Shown here piece after piece: positions 53,173 through 61,694 of a stretch of 64,000 nt of DNA. Position numbers and translations under genes: made by a program. Numbering within the stretch: the stretch's first letter is position 1; the number at the start of each line of letters is the position of its first letter. The notes beneath the pieces were generated by a model. That model ran no database searches, was not told where the DNA came from, and was given only the letters and a program-made list of their open reading frames with translations. This DNA is from Myxococcales bacterium (GTDB taxonomy: Bacteria; Myxococcota; UBA796; SXON01), in NCBI GenBank assembly GCA_009692585.1, contig SHYX01000002.1, positions 62,001 through 126,000 on the forward strand. Direction: 5' to 3'.

Positions 53173-55965
53173 ATGATGTTCCTCTTATTCAGCGCGTGCA
53201 CCTTTGTGTCCGACGACGAGTGGGCGGGACGCTCGACGAGCTGCGTCCTGGAGGGGTTCTACCTCGACCTCGACGGCGACGGCTTCGGTGGCCAGCCGGT
53301 TCGCGACTGCGACGAACTCGAGGGCGCCCTGCCGAGGGCGGGTGACTGCAACGACGTCGACGCCACCATCAACCCCGGCGTGGACGAGGTCTACTACGAC
53401 GAACTCGATGCCAATTGCGACGGGCTCGACGACGACGACGCCGACCTCGACGGGTACGCCTCGGCTCGGTTCGGCGGCGCGGACTGCTACGACGACCCCG
53501 CAGTCGACGCCGTGCCCGCGGCGGTCGGCGATTGTGAGCTCCCCAGCGACGACATCAGCGCCGACCGGATCCACCCCGGCGCCACCGACGTGTTGTACGA
53601 CGGGGTGGACGCCGACTGCTCGGGAGGCACCGATTTCGACGGGGACGGTGACGGCTTTCGGTCCTGCGACGAGTGCGCCGACACCGACGCTGACGTCAAT
53701 CCGGAGGTGCAGGAGGTCTGGTACGACGGCATCGACCAGAACTGCGACGAAAACGACGGCGATCAGGACGGCGACGGGTACGTGGTGGCCGGCTACGTCG
53801 AGGCCGACCCCGGGAATCCGATCCACGTCGAGGGCGCGTATGGCGTCGACGACTGCTGGGATGATCTGGCCGACATCCCGCCCGGCTACGACGCCACCAA
53901 CGGCATGGCCCAGCCGAGCGCGGCCGCGGTTCATCCCGACGCCATCGAGACCTGGTACGACGGCGTCGACCAGGACTGCGCCGGCAACGACGACTTCGAC
54001 CAGGACGGCGACGGGTACAACTCTACCGACGACTGCGACGACGACGACGCGACGCGCAGCCCCTCGGCCCCTGAGGACTGTGACATCGCGGGCGACGACA
54101 ATTGCGACGGTGACGACAACGATGCCGACGCCGTGCGTTGCACCACCTGGCACCAGGATGCGGACGCCGACAGCCTCGGGAGTGTGGTCGCCAGCCAGTG
54201 TAGGTGCAGCGCGGTCGGGGACTTCAACACCAAGGATAGTCGCGACTGTGACGACGCCGACGCGTCGATCGGCGAGCTCACCTGGTATCAGGACGACGAC
54301 GCCGACGGCTACGGCGCCGCCGCGTCGGTCTCGTCCTGCACCGAGCCGGCGGGCTACGCGAGCGCGGGTGACGACTGCGACGACAGCGACGGCAGCGCCT
54401 ACCCGGGTGCAACCGAGGCTTGCGACGCGGTGGACTCGGACTGCGACGGGGAGGTCAACGACGCCGAGGTGATCGGGCTGTGCACCACGACCTGGTACGC
54501 CGATGTCGACGGCGACGGGTACGGCGGCGAGGGGGTGTGCCTGTGCGCGGCCGAAGCGCCCTACACCGGCGCCATCGGCGGCGACTGTGACGACGCCGAT
54601 GGCGCCGTGTCGCCGGCGGCGGCCGAGGTGTGCAATGACGGGGTGGACAGCGACTGTGACGATGCCCCCGGACCGTGCGCGTTTGGGGGCAGCAAGCTCA
54701 GTGGGGACGCCGAGCTGTCGTGGTTCGGTGCCTCCGCCGCCGACCTGGCGGGGGTCACGATCTCTGCGGGCGGCGACCTGGATGGGGATGGCCTTGACGA
54801 GCTGCTGGTGGGGGCGACCGGCTACGACGCTGGTTCCGCGTCGTACTGGGGAATGGTGAGCGCACTCCGGCCCGGCGTCGACCTGGCGATGGATGCGGGC
54901 GCGTTTCAGGTGGTCAACGACAACTACACGGCCGAATTCGGCGGCGCGTTCGCGGCCCCGGGCGACGTGGATGGGGACGGTGCCGACGATCTGCTCGTCG
55001 GCTTCCCCAACACGGTCGATTACACCGACAGCGCCGTCCTGCTCTTTCGGGGTGTCGGCGCCGGCTACGCGTCGGTCTCATCGGCGGACCTCGTCTTGTT
55101 GTCCGGGAACGCCAGCCGCCCGATCGGCGGTGTGGTCGCCAGCCCCGGGGACCTCGATGGGGACGGCTTCGCGGAGATCCTGGTCGGCGTTCCCTACGAT
55201 CCCAGCTACGGCGACGGGTCGGTGTTGGTGATGGACGGCTCCGTCACCGGGACCTGGTTCGTGGAAAGCGTGGTCGAGCGCGCGTTGTACGGCAACGGAG
55301 ACAGCCGCTTCGGCACCACCCTCGCCACCGGCGACGTCGACGGCGACGGGATGAGCGACACCTTCGTGGGGGCTCCCGCGATGGACCGGAGTGCGACTGA
55401 CGACGGCGCCGTCCTCGGCTACTTCGGATCGTTCGGGAGTGTCGGGGTCGGCGGCGCGGACTTCCTGGTCGGCGGCGCGGCTGCGGACTGCGCCTTCGGC
55501 GCGCTGCCGCCAGTGGTCGCGGACGTCGATGACGATGGCTATGGCGAGGTGTCGGCGGCCTGCAGCGCCGGCGACGTGTACGTGATTCCGGGCACCAGCA
55601 GCTACGGTACCCTGGCGCAGGACGTCGCCTATGCCACCCTCAGTGCCGGCGGCGTACGCTTTGGCGAAGCCTTGGCCGCCGGCGACCTGGATGACGACGG
55701 CAGGGTGGACCTGGTGATCGGGGCGCCGGGCGCGGACGCCGCGTACGTCTACGCGGGGCCCCTCGCCTCCGGGGTGATGGGCACGGCGTCGGCCTCGGCC
55801 AGCCTGACCGCATCGACGGCCGGAACCGACTTCGGCGCGGCGGTGGCGGTGCTCCGCGATGCCGACGGGGACAGCATCGGCGACCTCACGATCGGCGCCC
55901 CGCTCGACGATTCCGCGGGCGTCGATGCCGGCGCCGTCTATTTCTTCGCGGGTGGGGGCTACTGA
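53173..55965 (+). CDS. lipoprotein: MopE-type repeats plus seven-blade FG-GAP propeller
   Basis: TTG 53170 and two ATGs (53173, 53176) are possible starts; ATG 53173 gives MMFLLFSAC with Cys9. The 930-residue protein is a shorter paralogue of the giant lipoprotein at 27064. About eight MopE-type units occupy residues 15-500. Four of them use the variant VWYDGIDQNCD in place of CDGxDNDCD. Seven FG-GAP motifs (GGDLDGDGLDELLVGATGYD and so on) form a propeller in about 525-930. Calcium or other metal binding by the Asp-rich loops is likely. The next gene's ATG shares a base with its stop (TGATG). Confidence 0.9.
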   Translation: MMFLLFSACTFVSDDEWAGRSTSCVLEGFYLDLDGDGFGGQPVRDCDELEGALPRAGDCNDVDATINPGVDEVYYDELDANCDGLDDDDADLDGYASARFGGADCYDDPAVDAVPAAVGDCELPSDDISADRIHPGATDVLYDGVDADCSGGTDFDGDGDGFRSCDECADTDADVNPEVQEVWYDGIDQNCDENDGDQDGDGYVVAGYVEADPGNPIHVEGAYGVDDCWDDLADIPPGYDATNGMAQPSAAAVHPDAIETWYDGVDQDCAGNDDFDQDGDGYNSTDDCDDDDATRSPSAPEDCDIAGDDNCDGDDNDADAVRCTTWHQDADADSLGSVVASQCRCSAVGDFNTKDSRDCDDADASIGELTWYQDDDADGYGAAASVSSCTEPAGYASAGDDCDDSDGSAYPGATEACDAVDSDCDGEVNDAEVIGLCTTTWYADVDGDGYGGEGVCLCAAEAPYTGAIGGDCDDADGAVSPAAAEVCNDGVDSDCDDAPGPCAFGGSKLSGDAELSWFGASAADLAGVTISAGGDLDGDGLDELLVGATGYDAGSASYWGMVSALRPGVDLAMDAGAFQVVNDNYTAEFGGAFAAPGDVDGDGADDLLVGFPNTVDYTDSAVLLFRGVGAGYASVSSADLVLLSGNASRPIGGVVASPGDLDGDGFAEILVGVPYDPSYGDGSVLVMDGSVTGTWFVESVVERALYGNGDSRFGTTLATGDVDGDGMSDTFVGAPAMDRSATDDGAVLGYFGSFGSVGVGGADFLVGGAAADCAFGALPPVVADVDDDGYGEVSAACSAGDVYVIPGTSSYGTLAQDVAYATLSAGGVRFGEALAAGDLDDDGRVDLVIGAPGADAAYVYAGPLASGVMGTASASASLTASTAGTDFGAAVAVLRDADGDSIGDLTIGAPLDDSAGVDAGAVYFFAGGGY

Positions 55966-56588
55966 TGGGGGGCGGTCGCCGCTGGCTCCTCGGTTGCCTC
56001 GGCGTCAGCGGGGTCAGCGCGCTGCTGTGCTGCTGCGGCGCGGGGATCGGAACCTGGTACCTGCCCGAAATCGTGGTCGCGTTGGCCACGTCGGATGCCC
56101 CCCTCGACATCGAAGCCACCGCCCATGATCCGGCGCGCCAGGAGGCCCTCAAGGCCGAACTACGCGCCACGCTGGACCGGGTCGGTACCGTACGGATTGA
56201 CGCGCCGACGCTCAACGTCCTGTTGGCCCCCGGGGACGACGGACGCATTCAGGTGGCGATGGACGGGGGCACCGGGACCTTCGACGCGTCGATCCCGACG
56301 GACGGCTCAGGCTGGGTCAACGTCCACGTCAAAGGTACCTTCGTCATGGAGCACGGCTGGGTCGAGAGCGCCACGATCGACGAACTGAAGCTCTCGGACT
56401 GGGACCTCGGCGGGTTCATGGTGGGCCAGAACGTCGCGCCGCAGTTCAACAAGAGCCTTAGCGACCAACGCGTCCAGCACCCCGAGTTGGCCGCGCTCCT
56501 CGACGCGACCGAACGGGTGGCGATCGAGGACGGCGTCCTGGTGGTGACGCTCGATCGGGAGCGCACGCCGGCTCCGCCCGTGCCATAG
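55965..56588 (+). CDS. membrane-anchored exported protein of unknown function
   Basis: The ATG overlaps the previous stop by one base. The 207-residue protein starts with a basic, very hydrophobic, Cys-rich segment (MGGGRRWLLGCLGVSGVSAL, then LCCCGAG). This is probably an uncleaved anchor or a signal peptide; a lipobox is not clear. The rest is a mixed alpha/beta domain (TLDRVGTVRIDAPTLNVLLA, VNVHVKGTFVMEHGWVESA). No family recognised. Tight coupling suggests it serves the propeller lipoprotein. Confidence 0.7.
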   Translation: MGGGRRWLLGCLGVSGVSALLCCCGAGIGTWYLPEIVVALATSDAPLDIEATAHDPARQEALKAELRATLDRVGTVRIDAPTLNVLLAPGDDGRIQVAMDGGTGTFDASIPTDGSGWVNVHVKGTFVMEHGWVESATIDELKLSDWDLGGFMVGQNVAPQFNKSLSDQRVQHPELAALLDATERVAIEDGVLVVTLDRERTPAPPVP

Positions 56589-56614
56589 TCTTTCGGCCCT
56601 CGCCCAGGATTCCC

Positions 56615-57298
56615 ATGCGCCGTTTTGTGATCGCTTCGCTCCCGTTCTCACTGCTCTGGGCGTCGGGGTGTGGACCCATCGCGCTGGGCGATCCCCACGA
56701 GGAGCGCCCGGTGACCGACGTCGACGGCGACGGCTTTATCGGCGGCGACGACTGCGACGACGGCGACGAGGCCGTCAACCCCGCGGCCACCGAGGTCTGT
56801 GACGAGATCGACAACGACTGCAACGGCGACATCGACGAGGCTGGCGGTACGACCGGGTACCAGGACGCCGATGGCGACAGCTACGGCACCAAGTCCTTCG
56901 TCGACTACTCGTGCACCATGGGTGACGGCTACGTCGGCAATTCCGGCGATTGCGACGACGCCAACCCCCTGGCCTGGACGGGGAACCTCGAGGTCTGCGA
57001 CGGTGTCGACAACAACTGTGACGGCGGCATCGACGAGTCGGCGGGCGACACCTGGTACAGCGATCTGGACGAGGATGGGTACGGCGACGACCTCAGCTCC
57101 GCCATCACCTGCACCGCGCCGGGAGCGGGGTTCACGCTGGTGCCCGGTGACTGCAACGACGCCGACGCCACCGTGAATCCCGCCGCGACCGAGGTGTGCG
57201 GCGACGCCGCCGACAACGACTGCGATTTCACCCTCGACTGCGACGACGGCGACTGCACGGCCGACCCGGTCTGTCAGCCGGCGGAGGGAGATTTGTGA
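56615..57298 (+). CDS. small MopE-repeat lipoprotein
   Basis: ATG 56615; signal MRRFVIASLPFSLLWASGC (Cys19). The 227-residue product has three MopE-type units (PAATEVCDEIDNDCNGDIDE, LEVCDGVDNNCDGGIDE and a degenerate PAATEVCGDAADNDCD) and no propeller. It looks like a minimal, stand-alone version of the stalk in the two larger proteins. It lies 26 bases after the membrane-anchored protein gene, in the same direction. Confidence 0.85.
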   Translation: MRRFVIASLPFSLLWASGCGPIALGDPHEERPVTDVDGDGFIGGDDCDDGDEAVNPAATEVCDEIDNDCNGDIDEAGGTTGYQDADGDSYGTKSFVDYSCTMGDGYVGNSGDCDDANPLAWTGNLEVCDGVDNNCDGGIDESAGDTWYSDLDEDGYGDDLSSAITCTAPGAGFTLVPGDCNDADATVNPAATEVCGDAADNDCDFTLDCDDGDCTADPVCQPAEGDL

Positions 57299-57333
57299 CC
57301 GACTGACCTGCTTCGAGCAGTAGCCGCGTCTGG

Positions 57334-58464
57334 CTAACGCTTCCGCCAGGACGACGTCTTCGGCGTCCACTCCAGGTCCTTTTCTCGATTCGGATACACG
57401 AAGCGCTGCCGCGACTCCAGGTCGTCGGACAGGCGATTGAGTTCCTCCTCCAAGAAGCGCGGATTTGCCTTGACCTTCTCGGCGATTCCGCTCTCCAGGT
57501 AGGCCCTGGTGTCGGGCTCGCCCGGGTAATAGCGCGAAAAGGCCGTGTAGCGGAACAGGGGGCGCAGGCGGTGAAGATCGCGGGCGCCGGTTGGAAGGGG
57601 CAGCAGCTCGATTCCGCCGCGCGATTCACGGGCGTTGAGTCGCGTCAGGACCGCGTCCAGACTGCCCTTGAGGTTCTCGGCGGAGCAGTGGGTGGCGAAG
57701 TCGTCGTACAACAGCCGCATCACCGCTCGCGCCTCTTCGGTGGGGATGACCGCTTGACGTTCGCGGCCCATACGGCGCAACAGCATCATGTAGGGGACCG
57801 GTTGGTTGCCGGTGGTCCTGATCATCTCCGGATCCCGAAAATCCGGTTGCCGGTAGGGGAAGTACCTTGGGTTGATCGCGTCGAATCCGCCGCGGCCATA
57901 AAACAGGATTCGTTGGAGCGAGATCGGGTCCTCGGGCGAGAAGTACTCCATCTCGGCGGCGAGGTTTACCTTCATCCCGAACTGCCGCGCCGGCTGATCG
58001 GGTGCTGGCACCTTGATCTTTCCCATGCTGTGCAGGTTGGCGAGGTAGCTGGTCGCCAGCTCAACCGGGGCGATGCGCAACCAGTACGACAGGACGGTTC
58101 CACGCGCCTCGGGCTTCATCACGATGTGACTGAGGAAGACCAGGACGAGGTCGGGGTCGTATTCCTGATTCAGGAGCAGCACCCCATCGCGAGCGCCGAG
58201 GATCTCGCCCTTGTGGTCCTTCGCCACCAGCATGAAGTACCGCATGAACGTTCCGTTCGGCGCCGGCTCGTACGGATCCTCGAGCAAGAAGCTCTTGACC
58301 GCTTCGATGCGCTCCATGCCCCCGTGCGGACCGAACTCGCTCCACAACAGTTCGTAGGCTGCGGCAAAGTCGGGATGACTGGGGAACCCGATCGACCAGA
58401 TCTGGAAGTTTCTGGTTTCTCGCTCGATCATCTCCACCAGGTCTTGCTGGTAGAGGTCCTTCAT
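57334..58464 (-). CDS. GNAT-like protein, stand-alone paralogue of the fusion's N-terminal half
   Basis: ATG 58464 is used; GTG 58494 would add ten residues. The 376-residue protein aligns by eye along its length with residues about 20-320 of the fusion at 49053. Examples are PDFAAAYELLWSEFGPHGG against PAFAEAYGALDAYFGH; YFMLVAKDHKGEILGARDG against YHMLAWHDRDGTLAAVRDG; PYRQPDFRD against PYFQPDFRD; and IELLPLPTG against VPLLTLPTR. The acetyl-CoA loop is degenerate here (EARGTVLS in place of RRAGIA). It is divergent from the FAD oxidase gene. No known function; polyamine-related acyl transfer or substrate presentation is inferred from context. Confidence 0.8.
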   Translation of the reverse strand: MKDLYQQDLVEMIERETRNFQIWSIGFPSHPDFAAAYELLWSEFGPHGGMERIEAVKSFLLEDPYEPAPNGTFMRYFMLVAKDHKGEILGARDGVLLLNQEYDPDLVLVFLSHIVMKPEARGTVLSYWLRIAPVELATSYLANLHSMGKIKVPAPDQPARQFGMKVNLAAEMEYFSPEDPISLQRILFYGRGGFDAINPRYFPYRQPDFRDPEMIRTTGNQPVPYMMLLRRMGRERQAVIPTEEARAVMRLLYDDFATHCSAENLKGSLDAVLTRLNARESRGGIELLPLPTGARDLHRLRPLFRYTAFSRYYPGEPDTRAYLESGIAEKVKANPRFLEEELNRLSDDLESRQRFVYPNREKDLEWTPKTSSWRKR

Positions 58465-58533
58465 GCACAGGCGGACGCGATGGGTTTCTGGCACGCTGCT
58501 GGCATGTAACCGAGCAGAGTATAGGCTCGTCTC

Positions 58534-59859
58534 GTGCTGGCCCAGATCGACGAGAACCGCTCACTTTGGGCGCTGCGGGCGACCCCCCGCGAGGCGATGC
58601 CCGCCCTGGTCGGCAACATCGACTGTGACGTCGCCATCGTCGGCGGTGGGTTCACCGGCATGTCGACGGCCTACCACCTGGCGCAGCGTCACCCGCACAA
58701 GCGCATCGTGCTCCTGGAGGCCCGGCGCGTGGCCAATGGCGGGAGCGGCCGCAACGGTGGCCTGATGCTCAACTGGGTCAACGGCGTGGAGCCCGGCGAT
58801 CCGGGCCGAGCCGCAGCGATCTGGCGGGCCACACGCGCGGGGATCGACCTGGTGGAGGGCATCATCCGCGAGCACAAGCTCGACGTCCGCTGGCGGCGGG
58901 ACGGCACCCTCAGCGTGCATACCCGGGCGTCGGGCGCTGCCGACGCCCAGCGGGAGGTCGAGGCGCTCCGGGCCGAAGGGCTCCCCCTCCAGTACCTCGA
59001 TGGCAGCGCCCTCCCGGCGAGGTTGCGTCTGGTCGGCGCCATCGGGGCGACCTTCGATCCGACCTCCGGTCATCTTGACGGCGTCAGCTATCTGGAGGCC
59101 CTGCTTCCGGTCCTGCTGCGGATGGGCGTTCACGTCTTCGAGGGGTCGCCGGTGACCCGGATCGTCGAGGGCGCCACCCATCGCCTGGAGACCGCCGGCG
59201 GGGTGGTCACCGCGGCCGCGATGGTGTTGGCGACCAACGCCTATACGCCACGACTTGGCTATTTCCGAGACCGGCTCTTCCCGCTCTTCGCGCATGTTGT
59301 CGCGACAGAGAAGCGCTCGAAGGCGGAGTGGGCGAGCCGCGGCTGGGCGCCCGACGTAGCGGGCTTCGACGACGATCTCGATCGCATCGCCTACGGTTGT
59401 ATGACCAACGACAACGAGTTGGTCTTTGGCGGCGGGCACAACGCCGCGTACGGCTATCGGTACGGCGGTCAGACGGCGTGGACCGGCGAGGCCGACTACG
59501 ACGCGGTGTATCGGCGATTCCTCGCGTACATGCCGGGCGCGGCTGACATCAAGGTGGCGCACCGGTGGAGTGGACCTGTCGCGCTCACCTTGAACCGCAT
59601 CTGCGCGATGGGGGTGCGAGGCGACGCCAAGAACGTCTACTATGCCCTCGGGTACAGCGGCCATGGCGTGACGCTGGCCAATCTCGCGGGGCGAGTCCTC
59701 GCCGACCTGTACGACCAGGACGACCGTGCGTGGAGGGGGCTGCCGTTCTACCAGGGCGCGATGGCGTGGATGCCGCCGGAGCCGGCGCGATGGGTGGGCT
59801 ACCACGCGGTCACCCGGTTGACCGGGAAGTCGCCGCGAAAGCGGGGCGTGAAACACTGA
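58534..59859 (+). CDS. FAD-dependent amine oxidoreductase, PuuB-like
   Basis: GTG start 58534. The 441-residue flavoprotein has the DAO-family FAD-binding fold near its start (DVAIVGGGFTGMSTAYHLAQ, about 32-51), the ARRVANGGSGRNGG segment, and the C-terminal NVYYALGYSGHGVTLANLAG that completes the FAD site. This layout matches gamma-glutamylputrescine oxidase (PuuB) and related amine oxidases. Divergence from the GNAT-like gene and closeness to potABCD support a polyamine-linked amine as substrate. Glycine/sarcosine-type oxidase is the alternative. A -10-like TATAGG lies at 58519-58524, close to the start. Confidence 0.87.
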   Translation: MLAQIDENRSLWALRATPREAMPALVGNIDCDVAIVGGGFTGMSTAYHLAQRHPHKRIVLLEARRVANGGSGRNGGLMLNWVNGVEPGDPGRAAAIWRATRAGIDLVEGIIREHKLDVRWRRDGTLSVHTRASGAADAQREVEALRAEGLPLQYLDGSALPARLRLVGAIGATFDPTSGHLDGVSYLEALLPVLLRMGVHVFEGSPVTRIVEGATHRLETAGGVVTAAAMVLATNAYTPRLGYFRDRLFPLFAHVVATEKRSKAEWASRGWAPDVAGFDDDLDRIAYGCMTNDNELVFGGGHNAAYGYRYGGQTAWTGEADYDAVYRRFLAYMPGAADIKVAHRWSGPVALTLNRICAMGVRGDAKNVYYALGYSGHGVTLANLAGRVLADLYDQDDRAWRGLPFYQGAMAWMPPEPARWVGYHAVTRLTGKSPRKRGVKH

Positions 59860-59949
59860 TCTACACGATCGGGACCAGGCGGACGCGAAGCGGTTCTGGT
59901 GTCGCGACCGATGCCTCCTGCGCGAGCGCGAATGTCGCCAGCTAGAGCA

Positions 59950-60504
59950 TCATCGGCCCCACCACCACAATTGCGGAGTGGTGACGATTCCGGCGTGCAC
60001 CGCGGCGATCCTGCCACCCGGCGCGACCACCACCGTCGTCGGCAGCGTGCCGACCTTCCAGGCTGCCTTGGTCGCCGAGTCGGCGCGCAGCACCCGTTCG
60101 ACTGGGAGCCCGTTGTCCTCGGCAAAGGCGTGGAGTGCCGCCACCGTGCCGTCGACGGCGACGTAGAGGATCGGCACCGCCGGGTGCCCGGCCCCGTAGC
60201 TCGTCAACATCGGCATCTCCAGCCGGCACGGCCCGCACCAGGTGGCCCAGAAGTTCACCAACACGGTCTGCCCGGCGAAGGACGCGAGGTCGATCTCGGC
60301 GCCGGCGAGGTTCGGAAGCACCAGGGCCGGGGCCCGGTCCGGAAGGCTCGGCGCCCGCAACCACCCGGTGGCGACCAGGAGCGCGGCGATGCCGGCCATC
60401 GTCCACGCCAGGGTGTTCGCCAACCCGAGCACGCGGCGAGGCCAGGGCACCGGAGGCTCCTCCGGCGGCTCATCGCCGCGAACCACGAGCCCGTCGTCAC
60501 GCAC
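59950..60504 (-). CDS. TlpA/ResA-type membrane-anchored thioredoxin
   Basis: The 184-residue protein has an N-terminal membrane anchor (about 25-46, LGLANTLAWTMAGIAALLVA) and a periplasmic thioredoxin-like domain with active site WCGPC (Cys90, Cys93). The cis-Pro region is VGTLPTTVVVAPGG. TlpA/ResA proteins reduce extracytoplasmic disulfides, often for cytochrome c or CuA maturation. It begins 6 bases after the potD stop, the last gene of the pot operon, which is an unusual place for it. Confidence 0.9.
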   Translation of the reverse strand: MRDDGLVVRGDEPPEEPPVPWPRRVLGLANTLAWTMAGIAALLVATGWLRAPSLPDRAPALVLPNLAGAEIDLASFAGQTVLVNFWATWCGPCRLEMPMLTSYGAGHPAVPILYVAVDGTVAALHAFAEDNGLPVERVLRADSATKAAWKVGTLPTTVVVAPGGRIAAVHAGIVTTPQLWWWGR

Positions 60505-60510
60505 GGCCGA

Positions 60511-61674
60511 TCACCCGCTCTTGATCTCGGTCCAGATCTGGTCCCAGACCGCCGTACCGGCGGCAAGGTCCTGCTGGTATTCCAGGGACTTCATCTGCTC
60601 GTCGGACGGGTAGCTCACCGGTGTGGCCATCTTGGCGGTGGCCAACGCGTTGGGCGAGCCGTAGCCGGTGAAGTCGCTGATCTTCGCCCCGACGTCGGGA
60701 CGGAGGATGAAGTTCAGGAACTCATGTGCCGCACGGGGGTTCTTGCTGCCCTTCGGCACCATCATCGCGTCGCACCAGATGGCCGCCCCCTCCTTGGGAA
60801 CCGCGAACTCGATGTTCGCGTTCTCGGCCTTGGCCTGCATCGTGTCGCCGTTCCAGAGCTGCGCCGCCCAGACGTCGCCGGTCACGAGTTGGCCTTTGAC
60901 CGGGGCCGAGATGTAGGATTTCAGGATCGGCTTGGCGAGCATCGCGTCGGCCTTGGCGGCGGCGAGGTCGGCGGGGTCGACGGAATTGATCGACTTTCCA
61001 CGGAACTTCAGCCACGCGCCCAGGTTGTCGCGCATGTCGTCCATCATGGTGACCTTGCCTTTGTTGGCGGCGTCGTGGAACGCGGCCCAACTGTCCGGGG
61101 CCGCCGCCATCAGGTCCTTGCGGTAGGCGATGCCGGTGATGCCCCATTGCCACGGCACGGTGAAGGCGCCGTCCGGGTCCGAGGCGGTCCTGGCGAAGAT
61201 TGGCGCGAGATTCGCCAGATTGGGCAAGTGCTGTTTTACCAGCTTGTCCACGAGCCCCAGCTTCACCAGGATGGTCACGGCGTAGCCGGACGGGCAGACC
61301 AGATCGTACCCGCCGCCCCCGAGCTGCAGCTTGGCGATCATCTCCTCGTTGGATTCGTACGTGTCATAGGTGACCTTGACCTTGAACTCCTCTTCGAAGC
61401 GCTTCACCGTGTCCTCGGCGATGTAGTCGGACCAGTTGTAGATGTGCAGCTCCGCTTCGATGGGGCCGAGCTCGGGTTCGGGTGGGGGCGCCGCCGGGGC
61501 GGCGGGAGGCGGCGCCGGAGCGGCCTTTTCTTCGGTGCCGCACGCCGAGAGCACCAGGCCGATTGTCCCCAGGGACATCCCCAGCCCCAGCGCTCCCCGC
61601 AGGAAAGCACGACGCTCGATCTCGCCGTTACGGAGAGCTTCGACGAGCTGAATCTTGGCGCGTTCGTTGGACAT
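60511..61674 (-). CDS. potD: spermidine/putrescine-binding lipoprotein PotD
   Basis: The 387-residue solute-binding protein has ELHIYNWSDYIAEDTVKRFE, the family's N-terminal pattern, and KVTYDTYESNEEMIAKLQ. Later come DLVCPSGYAVTIL, WQWGITGIAYRKD and IWCDAMMVPKGSKNP, all typical of PotD/PotF. Its leader is long, with a twin-arginine-like ERRAFLRGALGLG (Arg21-Arg22) and a lipobox ending in Cys45 (LVLSAC). Export may therefore go by Tat rather than Sec. It should bind polyamines in the periplasm and pass them to PotBC. It is 20 bases after potC. Confidence 0.92.
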   Translation of the reverse strand: MSNERAKIQLVEALRNGEIERRAFLRGALGLGMSLGTIGLVLSACGTEEKAAPAPPPAAPAAPPPEPELGPIEAELHIYNWSDYIAEDTVKRFEEEFKVKVTYDTYESNEEMIAKLQLGGGGYDLVCPSGYAVTILVKLGLVDKLVKQHLPNLANLAPIFARTASDPDGAFTVPWQWGITGIAYRKDLMAAAPDSWAAFHDAANKGKVTMMDDMRDNLGAWLKFRGKSINSVDPADLAAAKADAMLAKPILKSYISAPVKGQLVTGDVWAAQLWNGDTMQAKAENANIEFAVPKEGAAIWCDAMMVPKGSKNPRAAHEFLNFILRPDVGAKISDFTGYGSPNALATAKMATPVSYPSDEQMKSLEYQQDLAAGTAVWDQIWTEIKSG

Positions 61675-61694
61675 GGGAGGCTCCGGGGCGGTGG

